DNA from: JBBECE01 sp040881985
GTDB lineage: Bacteria; Pseudomonadota; Alphaproteobacteria; Rhizobiales; Devosiaceae
Length of the DNA stretch: 64,000 bases
Direction of reading: 5' to 3'
NCBI GenBank assembly: GCA_040881985.1
Contig: JBBECE010000038.1
Coordinates: forward strand, 3,385-67,384
Positions within the stretch are counted from its first letter, which is position 1. Every line of letters starts with the position of its first letter. This document shows, piece by piece, positions 49,626-58,836 of the stretch. A model generated the notes under the pieces. The model made no database searches and was not told where the DNA came from. It was given only the letters and a program-made list of their open reading frames with translations. The translations under genes were made by a program, and so were the position numbers.

Positions 49626-50974
49626 GAGGCCTGGCCCTTGACGCGGGTGAAACTCGCCTCGGCGATGCGGCTCGAGGCGCGCCCGACGCTGGTATAGTCG
49701 AAGCCGGCCGCCGCCATGTCCTGCGGCTTGTAGATGTTCCGCAGATCGATAACGGTCCGCCCGGCCATCGCGGCTTTCAAGCGCTCGAGATCGAGGGCCC
49801 GGTAGGCATTCCATTCGGTCAGGATCAGCACCGCGTCGGCATCGAGGGCCGACTCATAGGGGTTCTCGCACCATTCGACTCGGTCGAAGAGCGTCTTCGC
49901 CCGCTCCATCGCCGCCGGGTCGTGGGCGCGGATCGTAACCCCCGCCCCTTGCAGCGCCGGAATGATCGTCAGGCTGGGGGCCTCGCGCATGTCGTCGGTA
50001 TTCGGCTTGAAGGCGAGCCCGAGTACCGCGACGATCTTGCCTTCCGGCTCGCCCAGCGCCGCGAGCACCTTTTGCGCCATCTTCTCGGCGCGCAGCTCGT
50101 TGACCTCGACCACCGTTTCAATCAATCGCTGCCGGGCGCCGAGCCGCTGTCCTGCGGCGACAAACGCGCGGGTGTCCTTGGGGAAGCACGAGCCGCCGAA
50201 CCCCGGCCCCGGATGCAGGAACTTCTGGCCGATCCGGTGGTCGAGCCCGATCGCATGGGCGACGACCTGCACGTCGCCGCCGATTTGCTCGCAAAGGTCA
50301 GCGACTTCGTTGATGAAGGTCACCTTCATCGACAGGAACGAATTGGCGGCATATTTGATCAGTTCGGCGTTCTCGAGGGTGGTGACGACCAGCGGCGCCT
50401 CGCGCAGGCTGAGCGGCCGGTAGAGCGCCCGCATCACCCGCTCGCCGCGCTCGTCATGCACCCCGATTACCACCCGGTTCGGCCGCATGAAATCGTCGAC
50501 CGCCGCCCCCTCGCGCAGGAATTCGGGGTTCGAGGCGACCGAGAAATCGAGCCCTGGCCGCTCCTCGGCGATGATCCGGCGGACTTGTCGGTTGGTGCCG
50601 GGCAGGACCGTCGACTTGGTGACGACCACCGCGCCGGGTTTGAGGTGCGGAGCGATCTGCTTGGCCGCCGCATAGACAAAGGTCAGGTCGGCTTCGCCGT
50701 CGCCGCGCCGCGACGGGGTGCCGACCGCGAGCATCACCACGTCCGATTCCGCGACCGCGCTCGCCAGATCCCCGGTGAATCGCAGCCGGTCGGCGGCGAC
50801 GTTGCGCGCCATCAGTTCGTCGAGACCGGCTTCATAGATCGGCACCTCGCCGCGGTTGAGCCGGGCGATCTTTGCCGCGTCGGCATCGACGCAGGTGACC
50901 TCGAAACCGTATTCGGAGAAACACACCCCCGACACAAGGCCCACATAGCCGGTGCCGATCATGGTCAGCTTCAT
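49622..50974 (-). CDS. ugd: UDP-glucose 6-dehydrogenase
   Basis: A 450-residue protein from ATG 50974. Features are the NAD site MKLTMIGTGYVGLVSGVCFS, KSTVLPGTNRQVRRII, the substrate-binding NAELIKYAANSFLSMKVTFI, the catalytic Cys in PGPGFGGSCFPKDTRAF, and AVLGLAFKPNTDDMREAPSL. It oxidises UDP-glucose to UDP-glucuronate for surface polysaccharides. The frame continues upstream to 51121 without family sequence and partly overlaps the GH3 gene end. Flippase and other envelope genes lie several kilobases downstream in the window. Confidence 0.93.
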   Translation of the reverse strand: MKLTMIGTGYVGLVSGVCFSEYGFEVTCVDADAAKIARLNRGEVPIYEAGLDELMARNVAADRLRFTGDLASAVAESDVVMLAVGTPSRRGDGEADLTFVYAAAKQIAPHLKPGAVVVTKSTVLPGTNRQVRRIIAEERPGLDFSVASNPEFLREGAAVDDFMRPNRVVIGVHDERGERVMRALYRPLSLREAPLVVTTLENAELIKYAANSFLSMKVTFINEVADLCEQIGGDVQVVAHAIGLDHRIGQKFLHPGPGFGGSCFPKDTRAFVAAGQRLGARQRLIETVVEVNELRAEKMAQKVLAALGEPEGKIVAVLGLAFKPNTDDMREAPSLTIIPALQGAGVTIRAHDPAAMERAKTLFDRVEWCENPYESALDADAVLILTEWNAYRALDLERLKAAMAGRTVIDLRNIYKPQDMAAAGFDYTSVGRASSRIAEASFTRVKGQAS

Positions 50975-51077
50975 GGCGTTGCTCGCAATCCGCCCGCGGC
51001 GGGCGCCCTTCGACGCCACCCTGCCCGGCCGTTGCGGCCCTTTTACGCCGAAACTACTCTTCGCGAAACTTCTGTTT

Positions 51078-52241
51078 TCAATCCGTTGAGAGCCGTGACT
51101 TAAGCGCCACGATCCGGGCATAGCTCGCCTCGACCCTCGCCCGAAAAGCCGGGTCGCGCCCGGCTTCGGCGACCAGAATTCCGAGAATCTCGCCCGGCAG
51201 GTCGAGCGACGGCTCGGCGGTGTTGGAGAAGAGCAAGAGGTCGGTGCCGGCGTTCACCGCCCGCAGCACCGCTTCGCGCCGGCTGAAATTCTGCCGGATC
51301 GCGCCCATTTCCATATCGTCGGAAATGACCACCCCCTTGAAGCCGAGCCCGGCCCTGAGCTCGCCCTCGATCGCCTCCGCCGACAGGCTCGCCGGCAGCG
51401 CCTCGGCGCCGTCTTGCCGCCGGATCAGATGCCCACTCATCACCATATCGGCCACCCCCGCCTCGATCAGCGCCCGGTAGGGCTCGAGCTCGGCCGCCGT
51501 CCAGGTGTCGGTGATGTCGACGAACCCCTCATGGCTGTCGGCGCTCGACGAGCCGTGGCCGGGATAGTGTTTCAGCGCCGTCAGCACCCCGGCCCGCCGG
51601 TGCCCCGCGACGAAGGCCCTGGCGTAGGCGGCAACCGTCGCTGGATCGGCGGAAAAAGCCCGCCCGTAGCGGCCGATGATCGGGTTCTGGGGGTTGACGT
51701 CGAGATCGGCGACCGGGCCGAAATTGAGGTTGAAGCCGAGCCCGGCGAGCCCTTCGGCCATGCCGAAATAAAGCTCCTCCGCCTCCGCCGGGCTAAGGCT
51801 CGCCGCCACCCGCCGCGCCGACGGGATTTCCGCAAAGCCGATCGCCGAGGACAGCCGCTCGATCTCGCCCCCCTCCTGGTCGAGCGCGATCAGCGGCGGG
51901 AGCGCGGGCGAGGGCCTGGCCCCGAGGAATTGCCGGTTCATCGCGCCGACCGCCGCCCGCGATGCGACGTTGGTCCCAAGATACATCACCCCGCCGATCT
52001 CGCCCCGCGCGATCATCCCCGCCAGGGCCCGCGGCCAGGGGTCGGACGCCGCATCCCCCTGAAAGCCGATCAGGATCATCTGGCCGGCCATTTCGCGCAG
52101 ACTCGCGGCCTCGGCGCCGCTGGCGGCAAGCCCGAGCGTCAGCACAAAAAGGATTGGCGGGAAAGGTCGCAGTCTCAAACAGAACCCGGTTGGCCTGATG
52201 GGCGGGGCGGCAAGACTGGCCGAGCCTTGCGGCGGGCGCAA
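51078..52241 (-). CDS. GH3 beta-N-acetylhexosaminidase-like protein with signal peptide
   Basis: A GH3 protein with ALKHYPGHGSSSADSHEGF (catalytic histidine region), LIALDQEGGEIERL, FGPVADLDVNPQNPIIGRYG and the nucleophile Asp in GVVISDDMEMGAIRQNF. These place it with NagZ. A hydrophobic signal-like segment (PPILFVLTLGLAASGAEAAS) indicates export, unlike cytosolic NagZ. The start is uncertain: TTG 52241 (387 residues, 12 bp after the CHASE2 gene) or TTG 52178 (366 residues), which puts two arginines right before the hydrophobic core. It probably removes N-acetylglucosamine from cell-wall fragments. Confidence 0.85.
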   Translation of the reverse strand: MRPPQGSASLAAPPIRPTGFCLRLRPFPPILFVLTLGLAASGAEAASLREMAGQMILIGFQGDAASDPWPRALAGMIARGEIGGVMYLGTNVASRAAVGAMNRQFLGARPSPALPPLIALDQEGGEIERLSSAIGFAEIPSARRVAASLSPAEAEELYFGMAEGLAGLGFNLNFGPVADLDVNPQNPIIGRYGRAFSADPATVAAYARAFVAGHRRAGVLTALKHYPGHGSSSADSHEGFVDITDTWTAAELEPYRALIEAGVADMVMSGHLIRRQDGAEALPASLSAEAIEGELRAGLGFKGVVISDDMEMGAIRQNFSRREAVLRAVNAGTDLLLFSNTAEPSLDLPGEILGILVAEAGRDPAFRARVEASYARIVALKSRLSTD

Positions 52242-52253
52242 GGCCGCGCCGGG

Positions 52254-55064
52254 TCAGGCGATGGCGCGGAGGCGGAAGGCAGGGCCCTCCAGCGCCAGCA
52301 ATTCGCAGAATTCGCGCTGGGTCTGCGGCCGCCCGAAATGATAGCCCTGCCCCGTCTTGCAACCCGCCAACCGCAGCACCCAAGCCTGGTCGGCCGTCTC
52401 GATGCCTTCGGCGATGACCGCCTTGTGCATGGTCTCGGCGAGCGTCAACACCGAGCGGATGATTGCCATCGCCTCGTGATCGTCGGGCAGGTGCCGGACG
52501 AACGAGCGGTCGACTTTGAGCTTGTCGACCGGCAGCCGGCTGAGGTACCCGAGCGAGGAATAGCCCATACCGAAGTCGTCGAGTGCCACCTCGACGCCGC
52601 GCTCGCGGATCGCTTGCAGTTTCTTGACGAAGGCGTCTGTTTTGTGGATGAACACGCTTTCTGTAATCTCGATGTCCAGCCGCTCCGGCGCAAGCCCCGA
52701 CACCGCGAGCGCTGCCTCGATGTCGGCGACGGCGTCGCCATATTCGAATTGCAGCGCCGAGACGTTGACGGCGAGGCGCGCCGGGGCCGGCCAGCGCGCC
52801 GCGTCCTGGCATGCGTTCAACAGCACCCAACGGCCGATTTCCATGATCAGCCCCGAATCCTCGGCGACCGGAATGAACAAGTCGGGCGAGACGTGGCCCA
52901 TCTCCGGATGGTGCCAGCGCAACAGCGCCTCGGCGCCAATCGCGTCGCCGGTCGCGAGATCGACTTGCGGCTGGTAGACGATGCTCATCTCGCCATGCGC
53001 AATCGCTTCACGCAGCGCCACTTCCACCGCCTGCTTGCGCTGCACCCGGGCGTCGAGTTCCGTCTCGAAGACCGAATAGCTGTTGCCCGGAATGTTCTTG
53101 GCTTCCGACAGCGCCATGTCGGCGTGGGCCAGCAGAATGTCGGTGTCGATCCCCGAGCGTCGAATGTCGGTGATCCCGATGCTGACCCCGATCAGCGCCT
53201 TGTGCTCGCCGAGTTCGTAGGGCTCGACGACATCCTTGATGATCGACTGCGCCAGCCGCTCCTGCCCCGCGGCGTCGAGCAACCCCGGCAGGGCCATGGC
53301 GAAACGGTCGGCGCCGAGCCGCGCCACGCAATAGGCGCCGGATGCCTCGAGCCGCCGCGCCACCTGCCGCAGCAGTTCGTCGCCCACCGAATGGCCGAGC
53401 GTTTCGTTGACGTTCTTGAACCGGTCGAGGTCGATCAGAACGATGGTCAGTGCCTGTTCGGCGCCCGACCACAGATCGAGAAATTCCTGAATCTTGGCGA
53501 CCATCCGGGTGCGCGAGAGCGCCCCGGTCAGCGGATCGTGATCGGCCTCATACTTGATCTGCCTCAGGCGCGCCGTTCGCTCGGTAATGTCGCGGAAGGT
53601 CAGGCAGACGACGCGCGATGGCGCCGTTGGGGCCATGTCCTCTTCGCTGGCGGGCACATCGGAGGCGGTGACGACATATTCGATGATGATATCGCCGCCG
53701 CCCTTCCGGGTGTGCCGCAAGGTGGTCTCGACCGGTGTATCCCGCGCGCTGACCTCGCCGGCGCCAGGATTAAGCGCCGCGGCCACCGGATCGGCCAGCG
53801 CCGAAGGCAGTACCGTCGCCGCCCGGTTGCCGACCAGCGACTGTCCGGCGCCGAGCATCTCGTCGGCAGGGCGGCTGGTGGCGACGATCTCGCCGGCCCC
53901 GTTGACAACGACAACCGCGTCGAAGTGATCGGCGATAACCCGGTCGAGAACGGCGCGCGTCGCCACGTATTGCTTGCGGGTGCGCCGCATGAGCAGCCCG
54001 CGCAGATCCCATTCGGTGATCACGAAGCCCTGCAGCATGGCAAAACTGCCGATGTGCACCGCGGCGGTGTTGAACACCAGATGCCACTCACCCATTACGT
54101 GGATGGCGATCGCTTCGGTCACCAACGCGCCGATGGCCATGCCCGCCACCAAACTCGGGGGCGTGAGTTTTTTCATGCACAGGACGAAGAATACTCCCAG
54201 CGCGATCAGGAATTCGAAAGCCAGCCATGGCCCGACCACCGTCAGTTCACGTCCCTGCAGCAGCGTCTCGGTGGCCAGGGCCTGGGTCATTGGACCGGTC
54301 AGAACCCCGTAGCGGGGAACCGCAAAATTGTCGGCGAGCTCGACCGCGCCGGCCCCCACGATTACCTGTTTGCCGGCCAGCCGGGCGAGGTCGATCCGGC
54401 GCTCCAGAACATCGATATAGGCGATACGGTCGATTTGCGTCGCGTCGAGCGAGAAGTCGATCAGAAACCGGCTCTCCTGTTCGACCTGACGGCCCGCCAG
54501 AACCGCCGGCAGCGAGCGGACCGACTGCGTACCCAGATCCACCGCGTAAGGGTACCGGCGCACGCGCCCGTCGGAGTCGGCGATGACGTTGACCGCGGCC
54601 GGCCAGGCCGCGCGGGCGAACATTTCGACCGGCTGGTTGATCAATTCCGCCGGCTGGCCGGTTTCGGTGACCACCGGTTGCTTGAACGCGGGCAGGATCA
54701 CAAAGCCGCCCGCCCGCTCCAGCGAGGCGGCGAAAGCAGCGTCTTCCTCGGCGGTCGACTGGCTCGAGAAGTCGATGTCGAACGCAATTTCGGCAGCGCC
54801 GTATTCGAGCAGCGCATCGATGAGCCGGGCATGGATGCTGCGCGGCCACGGCCACACGCCGATTTCCTGCAGACTGCGCGGATCGATCTCGACCACCACC
54901 ACGTCGCCGGTGACCGGCGCGTTGTTCCATCCGAAGCGCCAGCCGCGTAACGCGTCGTCGATGGGCGCCAGCAGGTTGGCCTGCCCGGCCGCCGTCACGG
55001 CGATCGCGATGCCAAGCACCATCACGAATTTGCGGAAAATCTTCTTAAACACCTGCGACCCCAA
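52254..55064 (-). CDS. CHASE2-PAS-GGDEF-EAL protein (probable c-di-GMP phosphodiesterase)
   Basis: A 936-residue protein. An N-terminal helix precedes a periplasmic CHASE2 domain (about 30-295: VVVVEIDPRSLQEIGVWPWP), and three membrane helices follow at about 300-365. Then come a PAS-like domain, a GGDEF domain (KYEADHDPLTGALSRTRMVA) and an EAL domain with EALLRW, DIEITESVF, ALDDFGMGYSSLGYLSR, KVDRSFV and VIAEGIETADQ. The cyclase signature reads GADRF instead of GGDEF, so cyclase activity is unlikely, while all EAL catalytic motifs are intact. It is followed by GH3 and preceded by a FecR gene on the same strand. Confidence 0.9.
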   Translation of the reverse strand: MGSQVFKKIFRKFVMVLGIAIAVTAAGQANLLAPIDDALRGWRFGWNNAPVTGDVVVVEIDPRSLQEIGVWPWPRSIHARLIDALLEYGAAEIAFDIDFSSQSTAEEDAAFAASLERAGGFVILPAFKQPVVTETGQPAELINQPVEMFARAAWPAAVNVIADSDGRVRRYPYAVDLGTQSVRSLPAVLAGRQVEQESRFLIDFSLDATQIDRIAYIDVLERRIDLARLAGKQVIVGAGAVELADNFAVPRYGVLTGPMTQALATETLLQGRELTVVGPWLAFEFLIALGVFFVLCMKKLTPPSLVAGMAIGALVTEAIAIHVMGEWHLVFNTAAVHIGSFAMLQGFVITEWDLRGLLMRRTRKQYVATRAVLDRVIADHFDAVVVVNGAGEIVATSRPADEMLGAGQSLVGNRAATVLPSALADPVAAALNPGAGEVSARDTPVETTLRHTRKGGGDIIIEYVVTASDVPASEEDMAPTAPSRVVCLTFRDITERTARLRQIKYEADHDPLTGALSRTRMVAKIQEFLDLWSGAEQALTIVLIDLDRFKNVNETLGHSVGDELLRQVARRLEASGAYCVARLGADRFAMALPGLLDAAGQERLAQSIIKDVVEPYELGEHKALIGVSIGITDIRRSGIDTDILLAHADMALSEAKNIPGNSYSVFETELDARVQRKQAVEVALREAIAHGEMSIVYQPQVDLATGDAIGAEALLRWHHPEMGHVSPDLFIPVAEDSGLIMEIGRWVLLNACQDAARWPAPARLAVNVSALQFEYGDAVADIEAALAVSGLAPERLDIEITESVFIHKTDAFVKKLQAIRERGVEVALDDFGMGYSSLGYLSRLPVDKLKVDRSFVRHLPDDHEAMAIIRSVLTLAETMHKAVIAEGIETADQAWVLRLAGCKTGQGYHFGRPQTQREFCELLALEGPAFRLRAIA

Positions 55065-55243
55065 GCCTCCGGCCGCGCCATGACGGCAATGCCCACGAAC
55101 AGTTCAGGCGCGACTCTTCTCCATCATGGGCGCGAAACCTTGAACGACTGGTTATTGGAGGAGCTCAAAACAGAAGCCGAACGCGCGCGCTGATCACCCT
55201 CGTTCCCGTCGCGAAGCCGTTGAGTGCCATTGGTTCCTGGCAA

Positions 55244-55969
55244 TCAATCTCCGCCTGGGATCGCCGGCAGCGTTATGTTGCAGGCGTTGCTGTTCGGGTT
55301 GGCGTTGCAACCCTGGCCCGGAGACGTGCCGCCCTGGCCCGCAGGAGTGCCGCCCTGGCCCGCGGGAATGCCGCCCGGAACCATCGCCGCGACCACAAGC
55401 TCGATGTCGCCTGCCCCCGTCACCGACAGGCTGCTGCCAGTCGATTCCACGATTTCTGCCTGCTGTCCCGGTTTGACGTTGACGTGAACGTAGTTCACCA
55501 GGTCCTGAACTTCTACCAGGCCGCGCCGCACCGCCACTTGGCTGCCGTCGTCCCCCGCGCTAACCACGAACCGGGTGCCCTTGACCACCGCCGCCAGTTC
55601 GTGTGTGCGCACTTCGAAATACGCTTCGGCCTGGGCGGCCACATTCACCGTAATCACCCCGAAGGTCTCGAAAACGGTAGTCCGCTCGCCCGCGGCGCCG
55701 AGGCTGTCGATCATGATCTGGGTGTTGCCGGCCAGGCTGATCTGTTCCTCGCCGCGCTCCAGCACGACGCGACCGTCGCCCGCGGTAAACACAAAATGCC
55801 TGTTGGGCACGGTATCGCCGCGGTTCAGCGGCTGCCAACTGTCGCCGTAAAGCACGAACACCTGACCGCGCAGCCGGGTGGCCTGCCAGCCGGTCGATTG
55901 CGCCCAGCAAACCGACGGCAGCACCGCCAGCACGGACACCAGGATGAGGGTTTTCACGAGGTTGAGCAT
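55244..55969 (-). CDS. Exported FecR-domain protein
   Basis: From ATG 55969 the 241-residue product opens with a signal peptide (MLNLVKTLILVSVLAVLPSV, CWAQS). A FecR domain follows: TRLRGQVFVLYGDSWQPLNR, TVFETFGVITVNV, AYFEVRTHELAAVVKGTRFV and EVQDLVNYVHVNVKPGQQAE. The tail has three GGIPAGQGG-type repeats, encoded by ~21-bp tandem repeats near 55325-55385, then CNANPNSNACNI with two cysteines. It precedes the CHASE2 gene by 179 bp on the same strand; FecR and CHASE2 proteins often occur as neighbours in periplasmic sensing systems. The longer frame to 56119 lacks similarity. Confidence 0.83.
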   Translation of the reverse strand: MLNLVKTLILVSVLAVLPSVCWAQSTGWQATRLRGQVFVLYGDSWQPLNRGDTVPNRHFVFTAGDGRVVLERGEEQISLAGNTQIMIDSLGAAGERTTVFETFGVITVNVAAQAEAYFEVRTHELAAVVKGTRFVVSAGDDGSQVAVRRGLVEVQDLVNYVHVNVKPGQQAEIVESTGSSLSVTGAGDIELVVAAMVPGGIPAGQGGTPAGQGGTSPGQGCNANPNSNACNITLPAIPGGD

Positions 55970-56148
55970 GGATGCACCGGTTGCTGCAGCCGCCTCGATA
56001 CGGCGGTTTTCCTGCCACACTATGGGTCGATGGCGGTTCTGAAGCCTTAACGCATGTCCCCGATCTGCGCGCACGGTTGCCAACCGGTTTACGCATTTGC
56101 ACGAATGCGCAAATGCCAAGACCCTAGGGGATTTGCGAGGACCGCGGG

Positions 56149-58092
56149 CTAGCGGTTCAGCCGATTAGCAATGAGATCGTCGACGACGCCCGGATCGGCG
56201 AGCGTCGAAATATCGCCCAGCGCGTCATAGTCGTTTTCCGCGACCTTCCTCAGAATCCGCCGCATGATCTTGCCGGAGCGGGTCTTCGGCAGTCCGGGGG
56301 CGAACTGGACCGCGTCGGGTGTGGCGATCGCCCCGATTTCCTTGCGCACCTGGGCCTTGAGCTCGTCCTTCAAGGCGTCGGACGGCGTCTCCCCCGCCAT
56401 CAGCGTCACATAGCAATAGATTCCCTGCCCCTTGATCGGGTGCGGATAGCCGACGACCGCCGCCTCCGATACTTTCGGATGCAGCGCCAGCGCGCTTTCG
56501 ACCTCCGCGGTGCCGAGCCGGTGCCCCGAGACGTTGATCACGTCGTCGACCCGCCCCGAAATCCAGTAATAGCCGTCCGCGTCGCGCCGGCAGCCGTCGC
56601 CGGTGAAATAGGAACCCTTGTAGGCGCTAAAGTAGGTGTCAACGAACCGCCGATGGTCGCCATAGATCGTGCGCGTCTGGCCCGGCCAGGACTCCTTGAT
56701 GCAGAGGACGCCCGACACGTCGTCGCCTGTCAGCTCCTTGCCCGACCCCGGATCGACGATCATCGGCTCGATGCCGAAAAACGGCTTTGTCGCCGAGCCC
56801 GGCTTGGTCGGGATCGCCCCGGGCAGCGGGGTGATGAGAATTCCGCCTGTCTCGGTCTGCCACCAGGTATCGACGATGGCGCAACGCCCCTTGCCGACGT
56901 ATTTGTGATACCAGCGCCAGGCTTCCGGATTGATCGGCTCGCCGACCGAGCCGAGGATTCTGAGCGTGTCGAGTTTCGCGTTCTCGACAAATTGCGTGCC
57001 CGCCCCCATCAGCGCCCTTATCGCCGTCGGCGCGGTGTAGAAGATGTTGACTTTGTGCTTGTCGCAAACCTGCCAGAAGCGCGAGGCGTCGGGATAGTTC
57101 GGCACGCCTTCGAACATCAGCGTCGTCGCCCCGTTCGCGAGCGGCCCATAGACGATGTAGGAATGCCCGGTCACCCAGCCGACGTCGGCGGTGCACCAAT
57201 AGACGTCCCCGTCGCGATAGTCGAAGACCCGCTCATGGGTCATCGCGGCAAAGACGAGATAGCCGCCGGTCGTGTGCAGCACGCCTTTCGGCTTGCCGGT
57301 CGAGCCCGACGTGTAAAGGATGAAGAGCGGGTCTTCCGCTCCCATCGGCTCCGGCGCGCATTCGGACGTCACGCCCTTCCCGGCGTCGTCGAGCCACACG
57401 TCGCGCCCCGCCACCATCGGCACGCGGGCGCCGGTATTGCGGACGACGAGGACATGCTTGACCCCGGCCGATTTCGCCACCGCCGCATCGACATTGGCTT
57501 TCAGCGGCACGATCTTGCCGCCGCGCCGTCCTTCGTCGGCGGTGACGATGATCTCCGAGGCGCAATCATGCACCCGGCCGGCGAGCGACTCCGGCGAGAA
57601 CCCCGCGAACACCACCGAATGCACCGCCCCGATCCGCGCGCAGGCAAGCATCGCATAGGCCGCCGCCGGGATCATCGGCAGATAGATCGTCACCCGGTCG
57701 CCCTTTTTGACCCCAAGCATCTTCAAGACGTTGGCGAGGCGGCAGACCTCGTCGTGCAACTCCTGGTAAGTGATCCGCCGGGAGACACCCGGATCGTCGC
57801 CTTCCCAGATCAGCGCCGTCTGCTTGGCGCGCTTCGGCAGGTGCCGGTCGATGCAGTTGACCGAGGCGTTGAGCACCCCGTCCTCGAACCATTTGATCGA
57901 GACATCGGGATACTTGAAACTGACATTTTTGACCTTGCTGTAAGGCGTGATCCAGTCGAGCCGCTTGCCCTCTTCGCGCCAGAAGCCCTCCGGATCGGCG
58001 ATCGAGGCCGCATACATCCGCTCATAAGTGACCTTGTCGGTCAGGGTTCGCGCCACGACCCGCGCCGGCGGATTGTAGATCTCCGGTTCCAT
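56149..58092 (-). CDS. acs: Acetyl-CoA synthetase (AMP-forming)
   Basis: A 647-residue ANL-family enzyme of standard length. It has the P-loop LFILYTSGSTGKPKGVLHTT, VDTWWQTETGGILITPLPGA, DGYYWISGRVDDVINVSGHR and the acetylated-lysine motif LPKTRSGKIMRRILRK. It converts acetate, CoA and ATP to acetyl-CoA in the cytosol, with the conserved lysine normally controlled by acylation. The start ATG 58092 is the family start. A GNAT gene is divergent at 58250, 157 bp away, but I cannot say whether it acts on this lysine. Confidence 0.96.
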   Translation of the reverse strand: MEPEIYNPPARVVARTLTDKVTYERMYAASIADPEGFWREEGKRLDWITPYSKVKNVSFKYPDVSIKWFEDGVLNASVNCIDRHLPKRAKQTALIWEGDDPGVSRRITYQELHDEVCRLANVLKMLGVKKGDRVTIYLPMIPAAAYAMLACARIGAVHSVVFAGFSPESLAGRVHDCASEIIVTADEGRRGGKIVPLKANVDAAVAKSAGVKHVLVVRNTGARVPMVAGRDVWLDDAGKGVTSECAPEPMGAEDPLFILYTSGSTGKPKGVLHTTGGYLVFAAMTHERVFDYRDGDVYWCTADVGWVTGHSYIVYGPLANGATTLMFEGVPNYPDASRFWQVCDKHKVNIFYTAPTAIRALMGAGTQFVENAKLDTLRILGSVGEPINPEAWRWYHKYVGKGRCAIVDTWWQTETGGILITPLPGAIPTKPGSATKPFFGIEPMIVDPGSGKELTGDDVSGVLCIKESWPGQTRTIYGDHRRFVDTYFSAYKGSYFTGDGCRRDADGYYWISGRVDDVINVSGHRLGTAEVESALALHPKVSEAAVVGYPHPIKGQGIYCYVTLMAGETPSDALKDELKAQVRKEIGAIATPDAVQFAPGLPKTRSGKIMRRILRKVAENDYDALGDISTLADPGVVDDLIANRLNR

Positions 58093-58249
58093 GCTTTCCT
58101 CCAGCCAGGCCCGTTTCCCCTCGGCTCCTTTTGCCTCAACCGGACGCCCGCCACAAGCCGCGCCGGCCGTTAACCTCCCGGCAAGGATGTCGTCGAGCCG
58201 CCATCGGTTCGGGAATAGAATCCCCCCGCTATTTCAAAGGGCAACACCG

Positions 58250-58831
58250 ATGGACGCCCCCGCGCAACACCAGCTCGCCACCCGCCCCGCGACCCGCGCC
58301 GACCTCGACTGGGTCCACGCCCGGCTGATCCACGCCATCGACACCTCGCCGTTCTACAACGACATCTTCAAGGCCTGGGAAAAGCAGCGGATGAGCCGCG
58401 CCTTTCTCCAGGACCTGCACGAGCTCGACCCCTGGTACGTCATCGTCTTCGAGGTCGACGGACGGCGCGCCGGTCTTCAAGTCTCGGGCCCCGACTGCGG
58501 CGCGCTGTTCCTTTATTGGACCTTCGTGCTCGAGGACTACCGCCGCTCCGGCATCGCGGTTTACGCCATGCGTCATTACATCGAGCATTTCGACGACGGC
58601 AACTGGCACAAGCTGACGACCCTGACCCGGACCAACAACCGCGCCGCCATCGTCATCATGCAGCGTTTCGGCTGGGTCGAAATCGCCCGGCTCGACAACC
58701 ATATTTTCGGCGAGGATTTCCTGCAGTTCGAGTTCCCGTTGCAGAAGACCCGGCCGGGTTACAGGTTGTTGCGGACCGGCCGGCGTGCCCGCCTCGTCCG
58801 CCGCGTCCGGCGGGTATTGCAGCTAGGCTAG
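58250..58831 (+). CDS. GNAT-fold acetyltransferase-like protein
   Basis: ATG 58250 starts a 193-residue protein. It has a GNAT-like layout: ATRADLDWVHARLIHAIDT, WYVIVFEVDGRRAGLQVSGP, LFLYWTFVLEDYRRSGIAVY (acetyl-CoA-binding strand and helix), TRTNNRAAIVIMQRFGWVEI and a basic C-terminus (RTGRRARLVRRVRR). The longer frame upstream to 58091 is antisense leader of acs. Substrate is unknown. It is convergent with the flippase gene (5-bp gap). The match to the family is by fold pattern only. Confidence 0.7.
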   Translation: MDAPAQHQLATRPATRADLDWVHARLIHAIDTSPFYNDIFKAWEKQRMSRAFLQDLHELDPWYVIVFEVDGRRAGLQVSGPDCGALFLYWTFVLEDYRRSGIAVYAMRHYIEHFDDGNWHKLTTLTRTNNRAAIVIMQRFGWVEIARLDNHIFGEDFLQFEFPLQKTRPGYRLLRTGRRARLVRRVRRVLQLG

Positions 58832-58836
58832 AGACT

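Noticed and set aside
51414..54950. A 1,178-codon plus-strand frame opposite the GH3 and CHASE2 genes
   Set aside because: It is antisense to well-supported genes, has biased Arg/Gly/Asp composition and no domain similarity. Long antisense frames are expected in GC-rich DNA.
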